From Lingula anatina (taxonomy: Eukaryota > Brachiopoda > Lingulata > Lingulida > Lingulidae): DNA of 64,000 bases. Location of the stretch: NCBI RefSeq assembly GCF_001039355.2, contig NW_019775608.1, positions 171,280 to 235,279 of the forward strand, given 5' to 3'. How positions within the stretch are numbered: the first letter of the stretch is position 1; each line of letters begins with the position of its first letter. The translations under genes and the position numbers were made by a program. Below the pieces are notes generated by a model. The model saw nothing but the letters and a program-made list of their open reading frames with translations, made no database searches and was not told the origin of the DNA. Shown piece after piece: positions 10,695-25,900 of the stretch.

Positions 10695-13600
10695 CTCTAA
10701 TCCCAGGTGAAGTGGATGGCACTTAATGAAAATCATACAGTATATACAGTTTCATTTAAATGTATTTCCCTCACCATGCTTCGTACTTTATAGATGTATC
10801 TTAGTACATATGTACGTGTAAAATGGTTTTCATTTTAAAACTTATCATCTTTATTTGTATGCAACTTTCGCCGCGCGTATGATCTACCTAGGAGCCCATT
10901 AGTTCTTAAGGCAAATCACACAAAAACCACATCATTTATATAAAGTACCTGCTAAACTTAATGGCGGCTTTGCTTCCGGTGGGACCTGCGCAGTAACTTG
11001 GTGTGGGAGTAGAAAACTGTGATTGGTCGGAAGTAATGCCCATGTTGTCACGGGCTGGGCATGCGCAGTCGAGATGTGCTGTATGGACACTGATGTCTGC
11101 AATAAAAAAAACTTCTGGTGAACACTATAGTGACATATGGTGAAAAAAAAACAGTACAATAAGTCAGTGGTAATGCCGTTTTTAAATGTTTAAAAACACT
11201 GATGAACAGCATTGGGCTACAGTACACGAAGTGACGTTTCGCTATTTAAACATAAAACAAACATGAACTTAGTTAGAATTTTCTGTTATTAACCTGTGGC
11301 AAAAGCCCCGGATGAATGACGTCCGTCTTGATCCGTTGGGGCAATGAGGCGGCACCAGTAGTGGAGACTGTGTGTCCCCAGAACGGTCGGTCTGAAATAC
11401 AGACCAAGACAGTATACATGTAGTGTTTGAATAAGTGAGCTCAATGTGTTGATCTCACATATAAACGTCTTGAAGGAAAGATTTCATATTTAGCGTATCA
11501 TATACCTGCATGTACAGAACGGAAAATCCAGCGTTTCTGGTGCCTGACAAAAATTTATACACCCCATTTACTTGCCAGATGCCCCACCCCATGTGTCGAA
11601 TTATACACCCACCTGTCAGATGCCCCGCCCCATATGTCAGATGCCCCGCCTCATACATATAGTGCTCTACCTACCTGTCACATGACCCGCCCCAAGTGTC
11701 AGCTGCTTCACCCACCTGCCAGAGTCCCGTCCTTGTGTCATTTGCTCCACCCACCTGTCAGATGCCCCACCCCATGTTTCAGCCCACCCACCTGTCAGAT
11801 GATCCGCCCCAAGTGTCACATGCTCCACCCATCTGTCAGATGCCTTGCCCAAATTTCAGATGCTCCACCCACCTGTCAGATGCCCCATCCCATGTGTCAG
11901 AGTCCCCACCTTATACGCCAACAGCTCAACCTACCTGTCAGATGCCCCGCCCCATGTGTCAGGTGCAGCCCAGCCGGGTCGTGTAGGATGTACGGTGCCG
12001 CCATGGGGGTCAAAGGGTAAATCCCGCTGTACGCCGCCAGCTGAGTAGCTCCGATCTGTTTCCGCCATCTTGCGCGTCTGTTGCTGAACCAGACCTGAAA
12101 AATGAAGATAAAGAGCAATGTAGAAGCTGTCATCATCAGATATCCACCGTCAGCCCTCAAAACATACTGTAGTACGGTGTATCCATAAGACCAAACTCGT
12201 ACGTGTGACCGTTTTGAAAGTGTTATCGATTAATTTTTAACATTTATTCTACAGTAATTTCCGAGCACAATTTCTACAACAATTCAGGGGCGATGTGACA
12301 ATCACCTGTACCCTGGCCTCTGTTAGCCGGGCTCTCTGTGCCAGCTCCTCTCGGGTGTAGATATCCGGATAGTGCGTGCGCTCGAACGCTTTCTCCAGGA
12401 TCTCCAGCTGTTCACCGGTAAACGTGGTCCTGCTGCGTCTCTGCTTGCGCTTCAGTTGGATACCGGGCTCCGAGTCGCAGTCAGAATCTGAGGAGAGAAG
12501 TTACTCCGTATGAAAATTGTTATCAAATCATATAGAAAAATGATTGACGGATCTCTCCGTTTTTTTAACATACTACGACTACATTGCTTGCGCTGCTTTT
12601 TTAAAAGTAAAACTATGTATGGAGCTATAAGAAATTGGAATTGCTAGTAACGTTTAACGTGTACACTTGAAAATAAACAATAACTATGCATAACAAACAA
12701 ATGCACAGCATATTAGTAGTACCGAAGTATTGATGTTGGAAAGCAAAAGACATCGTGTTTCTATGCCTGAGGTGGATGTTATTGCTTATGTAAACACGAG
12801 TGACTTCCATACCCCTCCAGTGTAATGCTTGCAAATATATATATATTTTAAAATTCATTTCCCTTTGCCCTAACCTATTCGAAATCTTCAATCGTAGCAG
12901 GGAAGCGTGTGGGCGCGTAGATTGCTGTTGTTGAGATCAAACAGAAATGTGTTAGCAAATCTTCGCTAAAGCAATCTCAGCCGGGTGAAGAGGTGCTGGC
13001 CATGAAACTGTATAACCTCAGAGATGCATGCGCAAGACATGGTGCATATCATCACGTTTTCAGCTTGACAGATTTACGTTGGAATGAAGAAAAATAAACC
13101 TTTACTATTTAGTGTAATTAGAGACCGCAATGATTTCTGCATCCTCTTCGCATTATCCCAAAATGATTCTGTGGCAATGAAAGACTGCATTTCTAATTTT
13201 GGTTCGTGAAAACCTGGTCTGATGCTTGCCACAGTATCAGATCCAAGTGTCCGTTGCAAAGACCACATCAATGAACTAAGACTGAGATAAACATCAATAT
13301 ATATGCAGCAATCAACAGAGGGAAGAATACACACGATCTTCCCTGTAGGCAGATACCTCAGTCTTGTTTTCAACTGAAGGACGTGCAGGCAGTGAGTGCT
13401 TTTTCTCTCCGTGTTATTTTGAAGTACTTGAACGCAGGTTTTAGATAAGCATTTATATTAAAATGAGGAAGAAAGACGATCAAACATCAAACAGAATGAC
13501 ACAGCTAACGTTTTAACTCGGTGCGAGGCTCACAAAGGGGGTGTAGGCGGCGCGTTGTATCAATTTCAGGGTTTTACTTATAAAACCGGAAAAAAATTAC

Positions 13601-16600
13601 CCACATTAAAGAAGATTTATGGCGTCCTCGGAACTCTAGCTCCTTGCAAGAATGGCTGATATCAGAAATTTCACAAATAACCATGCCTTGCCGTCCTAAC
13701 CCGCTAATAAATCATTACCATGTACGTATTCACTGCGTGGATTCCAAATGTTAACAAACAAAAGTGACAAGCTCAAAAATGAAACTAGCAAAATTTTACA
13801 CGAACAAATTGATGAATGACTTAATGAAAAAATGATGTGACACATTCCTTTCTCATCAACTATTAAACATACTATTTAAAAAAAGATCCATCATATTTTT
13901 GCATTAACGATACATATACGGTATTTTTTTTAAAAAGTCTAGAACTGAAAAATCTACGAAAATTTTCCCGTGGGCAGCCCCCAGCCACTGAGATCGGTGA
14001 CTGTTTTAAAAGGCTTCTGGCATGAACTCCCTTTTATTCCGCATGAATGCAGGAGTCAGATCGACACAATAGGGAGGTCGAGAGCGTCAGCCGCGTTCGT
14101 GTGAGACCCGGCCGCCTTTTCTTCACCCTAACGACTGTTATTAAATTAAACTGTATAATTTGCCATATTAATTGAATTTAAATTTGACGCGATATGTTAC
14201 TCACGTCGCGCGGGGTCCTTTTTTCTTTGGGGAGAAACGGAGGAAAAGAGTGTTAAATAAAGGCGGTTAGACTATTGAGATCAGAAATGAAAAAATCTGA
14301 TTTATGTTGTAAGATATATGCTTATGATTCCAAAAAAACCTACTTAAATTTTGGCATTTTTATTCGGGAGATCATTTAATAAAACAATTATTCTCATTAA
14401 ATGCACGTTTGTTGAGTGGATTAAAGCCCTTCTCCGCGTCTCAGACGGGGCAACACGCGCTGACGACCAGGTGTGCCTGGCACAATACGATGATGAGAAA
14501 ACCTTTGAGAGAAGATCTGATGTTGAAGGGGGAATAAAGTTCGTATCGAATAGGCCTGTTTTACTGCCGTTTGATGACTAAAGTTTATTATGCCGAATAA
14601 GCTGCATTTATTTCTAAAGGGAGGAAATATGTGTGGGTTTAGCTCTAGGACACTGTGTCCTATACATGTGGCATTTACTAAATAACATTTGAAAATTTTG
14701 AATGTTTTATAAAAACTTATTTCTTTGAAATCGTGTCAAAAAATAACCATGCCTTCTGCTGGCTATAATTCAACATTTGTTTACAGACCACGGTTCCCAT
14801 AATCTCTCCATAGTTTTTTATTTCTTTTATAAATTTAAAGATTTATTTTACCCATCGCGAAAGATCCCTGTCATGTAGCTTATTCATAGTTTGTCATTTC
14901 AAGAAGACTCTAAGGGGGAATGGGAAATATTTTAACGCATTTTATGCTAAGATGTAAACCGGCGTTACAACTACCAGTGTCGCTGGGCCGTTCTCTTTTA
15001 CAAATCTTCCCGTATAATGTGCAACGTAATTTAATCATTTATAACGAAACGAATAAAATTTCACCCCTGAGATATGTATCAGGCCCTTGCCGCGGAGCCA
15101 GCAGGGCTCGAGGAACATTATCGTCGACGGAATTTCCATAATTTGTTCTTGAATTTTCCTAATTTTTACAGCGTCCCTAACATTACGTCTAATATTACAA
15201 CGTAACATAACTTTGTAATCAGAATTTCCATAATGACCTTCCAATTTTTCAGCGTTTCAAAGCCAACGCATAAATCGTCTGCTCCTAGAACAAAGCGGTA
15301 AATTTCAAAATGGTGAGATTGGCTCTTGATCAGGAAATCCGGGGTCTCACATCACCGTCACATGAATTTTACACGAGTCGCTTTTTTATCAAAAGGGCAA
15401 TAAATTAATGAATCTTTCTGGTCTTAGATCGTCATTCGAACGCGCTGAAGCGTGCTGAGATTCAATTATACCCACTGAAAGAACATCCCCCTTTTTGCTG
15501 ACTAGGAGGTAAAAGTGGCTGTAGCGTTTGCATTTTAACCGTACATTAAACTCCAATAGCTATATTATACGGCCAGATATCAAATTTCCTTTGATCTTTT
15601 CCCTGGTTTTATCTCTGCTCTTACCGCGAATTTTGTTTGCCAAACCTCACGTGAAAAATTGTGACGAAAAAGTTTCGATGAGACCCACTGACTTTTAAGG
15701 AATCTTTTCTTCAATCCTTGTTTTGTTGTGCAGACGTTGTGGCTTATTAAGCCGGTGTGAACAATGGCGGAGGAGAGCGTTTCTTGTGATCGTCTGCCTG
15801 TTGTATTACTCATCACTGAAGGGGTTCTAATTGAAGGTTTTTTTATCGGGAAACCAATCCGGTTGTCACACCGTGCAAATCCGAAGGGCCCCTGTTTTTG
15901 TCCAATTTTAGAAGTAAACCGTGTGGGACTCAGGGGCTAAAAAGTAACGCAAGTTCTCATATACTGTAAATGTATCTATACCAATATAATTGGGCAAGTT
16001 TATTTTTTAGAAATATCTGCAAGTTTAGTCGTTTAACTACGGGTATTAAATTAGGACTTCAAATTTGTGCAATATTCTTCAAAGATTCTGAAAGACCAAC
16101 AGGAAAATGACCCGTTTAATTGTACATGTTGATGTAGGCAATGAAGCCGAAAGAGCGGAGAAGGTTGAGTGTAAAATCTTTACTACTTTTGATTATATTT
16201 TAGTCGAAAAACTTGCTGTCTATCTGTCCTTATGAGCAACTAGTGTAAAAAATAAACAAGTGCAGCTTACATGTATAATCTAGAAGAACTTGCCGAATGA
16301 CTATAAGGGCGTTCAGCCGAATTTAAAGGGGCGATAGACCAAAACTTACATGAATTATCGAGAAGAAATAAACCTACTTACATTCTCAATATTAGCAGCT
16401 GTTAGTTTGCCTTACAATAAAACAGCAGTGAGAAACCCAAGTCAAGTGAAAAAAAAAGATAAATGAAAATAAACGTCTTTGTATCTCAACCGTGATCATC
16501 ACCTGCTGCTAAATAAAACTGATGAAAACCGATTCCGGTTGCGGTGGCTAATTTATTTAAATTTGACAACAAACCCACATGCTCTCTGTCATTGTATAGA

Positions 16601-17043
16601 TATATCAAATCACCTCCACTTTCCTTCCCCTCTGCAACTGTGTCTGTATCATCAACTCTTTCGTCATCTCTTACATTGTCACCCTCGTCACCAACATCAT
16701 CATCATCTTCCTCATCATCACCTTTACGCTGCGCGCGCAGCACGCGACTTATGGAGCTGACGCTTGGCGCCGTGTTTCTATCGCAGATCCCTTCCCTGAG
16801 GAGTCTACTGGAATTAAACCATATCTTAGTGCATGGGTGTGGTTGTCACAGAATGCAAGTATTGCTCCTAAATTGAGGCTATTTACCTTGCTATTCTCTG
16901 ATGAAGATGCTCTGGTAGACATCGAAATATTGGAGGCAAAAAATTTCAATATTTAGCTGTTGATTTTAAGAAAAGCACTTAATTCACATGGGTATGGCTG
17001 ACTGTGGACAGCAGCACGGCCAGACCTATTTCAAACAATTTCA

Positions 17044-17080
<37 letters not shown>

Positions 17081-19898
17081 TTCAATGTCGGATGCTCAAA
17101 CTTTACAATTTTTTTTTCTTTTTTCTTTTCTTTCTTTTTTTTTTTGAGAGGAGATAATTGGGCTTGGGGGCGGTTTCCAACCGTCTCCCGTTTTCACATC
17201 TCCATATGTATGGATGAATCTGTAAACTTGAGAGGATAGTTCGGCGAAAGTAATTTCATGTAGGCTATGCACAGATTTCAGCGTCTGCAAATACTATACT
17301 AGAAGACACTGACCAAAATATTATATTGGTTTATATTAATTTTTATTTCCCCCTCATATGCCCCACCTGTCCCGTATCTCCCAGCTGAAGATTCCTGGGT
17401 TCTCCCTCTTGTACTGCTCAATCCTGGACTCAACCTCAGGTGTCGCCACTCTCGGCTTAGAGCCACCGATCATCCCGGGCCGGATACTGCCGGTTTCTTG
17501 GTACCTAGGAGCAACGTTGGGGAATTCAGACTTAGTGGTCAAAGACTACAAGCATTTTATGTATAATTTAGGTTAAACTCCTATTGTTTACGGTTACTGT
17601 TCTATTGGTAATAACAAATTAGTCAATAGAACTACACATTTTCAGCACTGTCGTGTCTGCAACTCTGGAGTAAATGCTGTATGATAAATGACACCTTGAG
17701 TGTATCATTTTCAAACAAAAAGAAAAAAAAAAGATTTTTCAAACTACTATATTAATTTCGTTCGCAGCTTGCTCAGTGAGCAAACGAGAAAACACTCTGT
17801 TCATTTCAGTGCATCCTGGGTAGGTAGATATGACGTCATCCATTAAATGTGACGTCATACTTACGTTATTAACTTTAAATGTGCCTTCTTTGCAGAAAGA
17901 ATCAGAAGTGTGACAGTTACATCTACGGTTTTGCTGATGTTTTATCAAACTATAAGCGATACGTAAGCAGCCAGGTTTTCTGCTGCGAAATGACCGAATT
18001 TATGAGAGTGTGACGTCATGCTTAAGACGTGAGCGCAAGGACTACTCTGCTGTGTATCAACATCGGTTCATTGCTATTTCTGTTCTCTGATATATGTCTA
18101 CAGCAAGACTGTGCATTGCTTACCTCTGTAATATCTTGCTGACGCATCCATGTGACACTCTCAACTGTCTGCTGATGACACACGGCCGGACGCCTTGAGA
18201 GGCCAGCTCCACGATCTTCAGACGAATATGGTTGGGAAGAGGGCGGCCGTTGATAAATACCCCTCCTAGCTGGTTCACGCGCCCTTGACCTAGAACATAA
18301 TAATCGAGGGCAAAATTACTCCATGGTCTCTTAACTAGAGAAAATCATAACTCGTTAACTCGTTTCTTGCGGGTATTTGGCGCTTCCCGCGTTTTCTCCA
18401 TTTTGGTAAACTCTGAGATCATATACAAATAACTTTAATGCTCACTGATGTCCCACAAACTTCACGTTCTTTTATAAACGGCACTTTGTATTTTTTTAGT
18501 GTGGAAATCCAGAAATATTCGAATCCAACCCTACCAACTGAAAAATTCTGTATCCCCGCCTCCATGGACATGCTCTTAATGAACTCTATATGAAAATTAT
18601 TACTCGACCAGATAGATTCAAAACCATCCAATTCTGACTCATTACACACTCTGGCTTTTGTGCTGTCTATTTTTAAATTTTTTATTAAGTATAAAAAATA
18701 ACCTCACAGTCGATGTTTAATTGGTTAAAATAAGTAATGGTTTTATCAAAAATATTTAGGATTTCACATGAGCTGCCTCAACATTTATCTCTGGTGCCTC
18801 TATCGAACGAGTCTTGAAACCTTGCTATTTAGACGCCAGTTTGACTGTCACACTGATGTTTTGGCGAAGTTAAAAAAATGCTTGTACATACCACGTACTT
18901 TTTATATGATTAAAAATAAATATATGTATATGTAGAAATATTTGAACCGGAAGGCACAATTTACGACTGGGGTCCTACATGAGTCGCCGCCGGAAAAGTT
19001 GCTATATCATGTATATATTTTTTCAGTTGAAGCAGTTTTCAACAAACCATAAGAATGAATAAACTTTCAATGACCCGTTTGACGCGGTGTTTTCTGTGCT
19101 TGGATATTGAGTTTGGTATTCAAAATATTTATTACTGAGAAGAGAATTTTTGAAGAAAATCCTGTAACTACCTTCTAAGAGACTAAATTCCAATGAATAA
19201 GATATACGACAAGCTCCATGTTTCAAAAAAAAAAAAGTCAATATTCTTCGAAATCCATAATTTATATTTGAAGTCTCTTTTCGTTATGTTTAACATAAGA
19301 ATTATATTTTACATTAGTGCGGAATTTTCTGATATATTTTTGTTACACCTGCGAAAGTCAATAAAATTAAGTTCAAGGCAAACATAAATCGAAAACGTAC
19401 ACGTTTATATATGTGGCTCCGGGAATACAAAATATTTCAAGTGATAGCAGATAAGGGAATATCAATCTTTTTTGCCGCATTCTGGAGATATTTTTCAGAC
19501 TCATAACATAACATTTTTACTGCTCATAAAGTTAGCCTTTGGTTGATGGGGAAGTACCATATTTAGTCCAGTGACATATCTATCTTATCAAACGCTCTGA
19601 ACTCAAAACTTCTTGACAAGACGAAATAACACTGTGGATGAAACTTCACATGTAGAATAACAGATGTATATTTACTTACACAAAATGTATATTTTGAATC
19701 GTTGTTCCTTCCATCCTGAGGACGGTAAATGTTTACAGTCAAAGACAATATACTGTAACACGCAACACACCCGTCTCAAGAACTACACAGTCAAAACCAT
19801 ATACACGTTCTTAAAAAAGAACGGCGGTACGCCAATGACAATTTCATGCAACACAACAGTCCGACAGAAACTTCAATACAGCAAATTACGAATCAGAG

Positions 19899-19936
<38 letters not shown>

Positions 19937-22900
19937 GGACAATTTAATTTGCTTCATATGGATATTCCATAGAATTTATTTTAACACAACCGCCATATGT
20001 ATTTTTATATTTATTTCTATATGCTTTCCGCGCATTTGGGGGACATAAAGACTTATTGTTCAAAGATATTTTATGAATGTGTTGCAGATACTCACATGAG
20101 GTTTATTAAATCGGCTGTACAGATGGACATGTTAAAATGATTAAATAAATGAGAATATATAATAGAGTTTAGTATTTACAACCCGTCTCAACAATATACA
20201 GGGCTTATGCAGTTCACAATTGTTTCATTAAAAAAAATCTAAACTTTTAAATCTTGCATTGAAATAACTGTGGAGTTCTGAGGTACAAAAATCTTACATG
20301 AAAATTACCGAACAGTTGAGACTATTCTTCATCAAATTTATTTTGAATTCATTGACGAACAGATTTATTTTTATTTTGTATATCGATAAACTAACGGCTA
20401 GTAACTTTATTCCACTTGGAAAAGTAACTATGTTACATATTTTTTTTCAGAAATGCATCCAATGATTTGAATGGTATATAGGCATACCAGTAAGAATAAT
20501 ATTGAATTACTGTATCTTTGTTTTAAATGAATTTTCCATACAAATGCTTAATTCAAACCGCATATATTTAAAACCAATGAAAATATTTGGCTCGTTTAAA
20601 ATATTTCGGTGACGATTTATTTTTGTCAAAAAGTCTCTTTCCATTTATATTCTCTTTTTATTGTCATTTTTAGTGTGTTCTCAACGCAGTCACCAGTGAC
20701 TGATAAGTGAATTTCTGACAATATCTTAGAGTATCGATTCATTTCCTCTTTAATAATAATTTTGTTCTTTAAATTTTTGAAAATATGTTTCCTTGGATTC
20801 ATGCGGCCCCTTAGCTCACTGGTGTGGACGCCGCCTCTAAAAACACACGCATCACCCCATCTGCAGCTGCGCTACTTAAGGTTCCATCGAAAAAGAACAA
20901 TCATCCTGCGCCAGCGTTGTAAATCAACTACCACTTTAAGGTTCGGGCAGCAATAAAACGAGCTCTATTTAATAACGGTATCAAAATCAAATCTCACCAT
21001 TATAACACCGTTAATAAATGTGCCTTCACCGAGCGGAAGACCCTTTAAGAACACACGAACCAAAGGAGTAATCGGATCCCTTCATTAGACGCTGTCGTTC
21101 CTTCTTTAACTGTGTAACGGCCAGGCTATATACATGATAAATCGTCTTTTAAATTCAATTATCAAGCTTTGCTTCGCAGGTGATTCGCTCAACTCTGCTT
21201 GTAATACGATGTTATGACAATAAACGAACATCTGTGAGATCAGACCCCCCGCGGGGCCTTACTTGGGTAAGTTTTGTCTCAGTTTTAGATACGGGCTTGG
21301 AGCAGCGGTTTGATCTTGAAAATAAATGAATTTGGATTGATCCAAGAAAATATATTTTTATTCAATTTAGCTTCATGTTGTGTTATTCAGGCTGTGAAAA
21401 TAACTTCTGATTTATGTTCTACGGGTTTTCTTAATTTGAGAAATAAATAATTGTCATATGTCGGTAATGCTTGACTGTTAGTGGTTAAAGTTTCTGGTTA
21501 GATATCGCCTTTCTACTTGCTGTATTCACAACTAAGGAGCAGAATCAAGAAAGTTCGCCCCACAGTTTTTGTTAACAGTTACAGTATTACTTGTTTACAA
21601 GGTTAGACTCACCATTAACGTACTGTAGGCTCACCTGTGCCATGCCGTTTTTCTGTATGCTAGTTTCCCGCCTTGCACCCAACGTTATTAAGCCTTCACT
21701 GGTTTACTTTTTCCTCATTATCCACTTTGGCAATTTATTGTAATATATTTCTTTTATGTGTTCAGATTCATTTGATTATCATTTGATTGTAACAAAAGAA
21801 AAACTTTCTTAAGTAAATGTAAAAGGTCAAGATTTTTAGAGTTATTCTCATTTTTTTTTATTTAGTCGCCATGAAATGAATATGATAAAACTATTGAATG
21901 TCATCGGATTTTATTTTGTATTCTCGACCAATTATATATCTATTTTTTAAATCTTATTTTCTTGTTTGCAAGCTATTTTTATTTTTCCACTTGATTATCA
22001 ATTAATATTAATCTTCCGGCCTTCTTACACTGCAACTTCATACAAATAAACTGCAACAGCACACATGTCAGGTTCGCGAGCTCATTGTGCAGGTTTTTAG
22101 AACGGGTGTCCTCCACTGCTGTTACACGGTCTGATTTCACAATATTGGTGACGTTTTTCCTACATCATCTCTTTTTATTCCTGCCATCGAATAAAGCCAT
22201 CGAAGAACTTACCTTCATTTTGATGACGCGTCTATATAATTAAAAAAGATATTAAGTATTAAATACCTTAATATTTAAAATTGAAATTGTGATACAGCGT
22301 GCTTTTAATCCTCTTGTATTTAATTTCCATTGTCTTTTCTTTGCGTTTTTTTCACATAAACAAATGTGAGCAAAGTAATAAAAAGCCATCTCTTTGTGAA
22401 GCATTTTCTCAAGCAGACACTTTCAAAACAACTAAATGCTACACTGGCAGAAGAGGATTTTCAGAATTTCCTCATCGTTTGCCTAATTAAAATTAACACT
22501 GTGACACTGAAATTTCCATGCTCTTGTTTGCCTTTCAGCACATTGATGAGTAGGCAGAAAAAGAAAATAATCGCAGAAGAAGTGATTTCATGTTATGTGG
22601 ATATATATTTATTCCTTTTGCCATGACACCAAGAATTGAAATCAAAATTCCAAAGCCACTTTTAAACAAGTTTGTTGCTCGTCAGTAACGAACACGCTCT
22701 GCTCTTTTAACCAGAGCAATCTAATTCGATGGTCAAAAACAAGAAAAGTACAGCGAACGGTGACAATTTTCACAGACAACATCAGGGTTAGGGAGAGAGG
22801 ACAGTTAAAGGTGAAAACATCGCTCGCGGCGACGCATACTTTCTAACAGCGCTGAAACGGAGCTTTAGGTGACGAGGTAGGAAGCCATGTTGATCTGGGC

Positions 22901-25900
22901 TACTCTTGATGCAATTTCGGTCGATTTCTGTAGTTTAAGATAGTTCCTGTGTAAAAGCAATCGTGTGATAAATCAGGGACAACAAATTGAAGCAGAAACG
23001 GTAATTAAGTAGATAACTAAACACTCAGATAAATACATTGTATGAAATAAACATGGAATTTCAGGTCTTCGATCCTAACCAAAATTGAACAAAACGAAAT
23101 AACAGGTGTACTGATATGGTAGTTTTAAATTCTTTATCCCACAAGATCGCTACTTTTCACTCCCCAAGATCAAAAATAGAAAAGGATTCAATTTTGATTA
23201 AAAAAAAGGTGGATGATCTTATACATGGAGAAAATGTGCTAACTGTTGATTGCGACGTGGTAAAGCATAACCTATTGTATGCAAAACATGACAGAGAAAC
23301 CGAAAATTAAGGCTTGTCTGATAACCCATGGGAAGACACTATAAAAATTCCAATTTCACGCCGAAAACAGGGATCACGGTAAGCGAAACGTTCAGCATGT
23401 AGCATGTAATGCATTACGAAGGCCCTGAAATTTAAACTCGTCGAATTAAACGAAACAGAAGTGGCACGGGTGTAGAATATCCGCACTCTATACAGCTGTG
23501 CTCTCCTCCGCTCACTCAAATTGATTCGAGGCATGAAAATTGCAATTATGGCAAAATGGATAAGTTACGTCGCTGATTTCACCCGCCATTGTTGTCAGCT
23601 TCCACATCAAAAAAGCCGCCGCGAGGAGGTCCGCAGAGGGAATCGTGCCCTTCAATTTTAATTTATTTTGCACCGGGTTGGGTTCCTATCTTCGGGGGGA
23701 TAAGCACCAGTGTGCTCTTTACAGAGCGTGCACTTGTAAGGAAATGAGTCCCGTTTCTATACACGCTGTCTCTTTCTCTGCTATCCAGCAAACAGATATC
23801 AACATATAAACCACCTTGTGCACGATTTCAATTACGTGCTCTTGGAGAAAAAAAATCATAATTTGATACAAGCTGTATCTCATACTTACATGACATAAAC
23901 AACCGAACTGGGACTTAAATTGAGAATTGAACATTGGCAAAATCAAGCCCAAGGATCACAAACAAATTTCCCAGTTAATTATATATAAACTAAGTGGTGA
24001 AGTATGCTACCACATAAGCTCTCTGTACTTCCACCACGTTGTTTGACCCCGCGCGCTATCTATTTACACTGGCAAAGAAAACAGCCAGATTCCTGATACA
24101 AACTATGCCAAAGTCCTATTAAACCGATATAAACAAATTAGAAGAAGTGCCAAAAGCTGAAACAGTTTACAGAGCTGTCGCATTCAGTAGAGATCTCCTC
24201 TAACCAGTTCACATTACAGGTGTACACTTCGATTAACCCCGGCTTTGAAATTAAACGTATCATTAATCCCGTGACATTCACACGCCTATAATTACACGCC
24301 TAATAATACCAATTCCCTCAACACGACGTCGTATCACACACCGCACTCTCTTAGCAGACACATAGCGGGAATTCTCACTTTTTTGTCCTCGTTTTTATCC
24401 TTATTTTAGAATTTAAAGTTTAGTGGCTGTGAAATAGATGATGTCATTTCTGGCTTGGTCTGATTATGAAGAAAGGTGCATATCGACACCCTCCTCCAAA
24501 GAAAATGTCTACCTTACAATAAAACCTTAACTCTCTTGTGAAATGTTTGACGTTTATATTTAGTGTTAAGTCGCTAGCCTAAGCTGTCTTCGCCTTATTT
24601 CGAACTATGAAAATTGTAACGTAAGATATTTCCCTGTAATTTTTAATTGAACGCTACAGTTCCAAGATATATAATTCATATTAATTTATGTACATGAAAC
24701 AGTGCATTTTTAGGAAAATTTCAACCGATTTCGTCCGTTAAAAAAGGCTTCCCGCGTTACGTTAAGTTTTGCTCTCCTAGGTCATTGTTATCATGAAAAA
24801 AAGAAGAAAAAAAAAAGAAAAGAAAGAAAAAAGAGACCCGCATTCCCTGTACAATAACACTTAATTCATATATTTTAAACAGTACGTTATCTCCGTTTTT
24901 TGGTCTAAACCTATTGATTATTCAACTGAAAAAGGTACTTTTTTGTGAAAGTTAGTAAATGAGCGATTACCCATTTTTATTATTTAAGCAAAGTTTATCC
25001 ACTGTGTAGAATTGAAGTAGATAATCAAATTATGAATAAGATTGTTAAATGAATAAATAAATAAATTACTGAAAACTACACAAGTAAATAAATGTGTTTA
25101 ACGAACCTTTCACAGCTGTTTGCACCTTGTTATAAAATGTATCCTTAAGCATGTACCGTGGTGACTCAAATAAAGCGCTGAATATCAGAATATTAATTTA
25201 GGAATAAACTCACTAACAACTTTCTAAGAAGAGAGAGTTTAAGATGTATTAGATGTTTGTAAAGTTTTCTATCTTTTATATATCAAATTGATTTTTTGTA
25301 TAAATAAAAAGACAAAAAATATTTCGTCTATGAGATATTAAAAATATTTGATAGCAATAAAATAGATTTCTTACCCACATAATATAAGGCGTTCGGTAAG
25401 ATATTTATCTTAGACATTCAAGTAATCTGTGATCGATACATTTTAAAAGCTGCTACAATGAAACAATAACAAAAAAAAAAAAAAAAAAAAAAAATACATA
25501 CAGAGATAAGGCAATATTTAAATGCCCGTTCCAATATCGCGCCATAATATTTCTGTAACGCTAATGGGGCTTTAATTTTTATTGAATTTTATGCATGAAA
25601 TAATTTAGTTTTTTTACCCGTCGCACAGTTTCTGTTAAATCATTGCTTTTTCAATCTGTATGTGTTGCATTTGAAATGTACCATTAAAAAACAAGCCTAC
25701 CAATCATATGGTCGAACACCTCATTAACGGCACAACAACACGAGGATATAATGAGATGGAAAACTACAACACTACTTGAATAATTCACACATTTCTGTTT
25801 ACTTGGCATCGTTGAACAAAAGCTCATAGAATAACATGTAGTAGTAAAGTATTTAAAAAATCAGCGCATAACATCACTGAGTTGATCAAAATTATAACTG

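Noticed and set aside
11634-12048. Several Cys/Pro-rich frames on the plus strand (128, 96 and 67 codons)
   Set aside because: They read the minisatellite and the antisense of Pax3/7 exon 6; no independent support.
16479-16876. Plus-strand frames rich in His or Ser
   Set aside because: Antisense shadows of the Asp/Glu-rich linker exon of Pax3/7.
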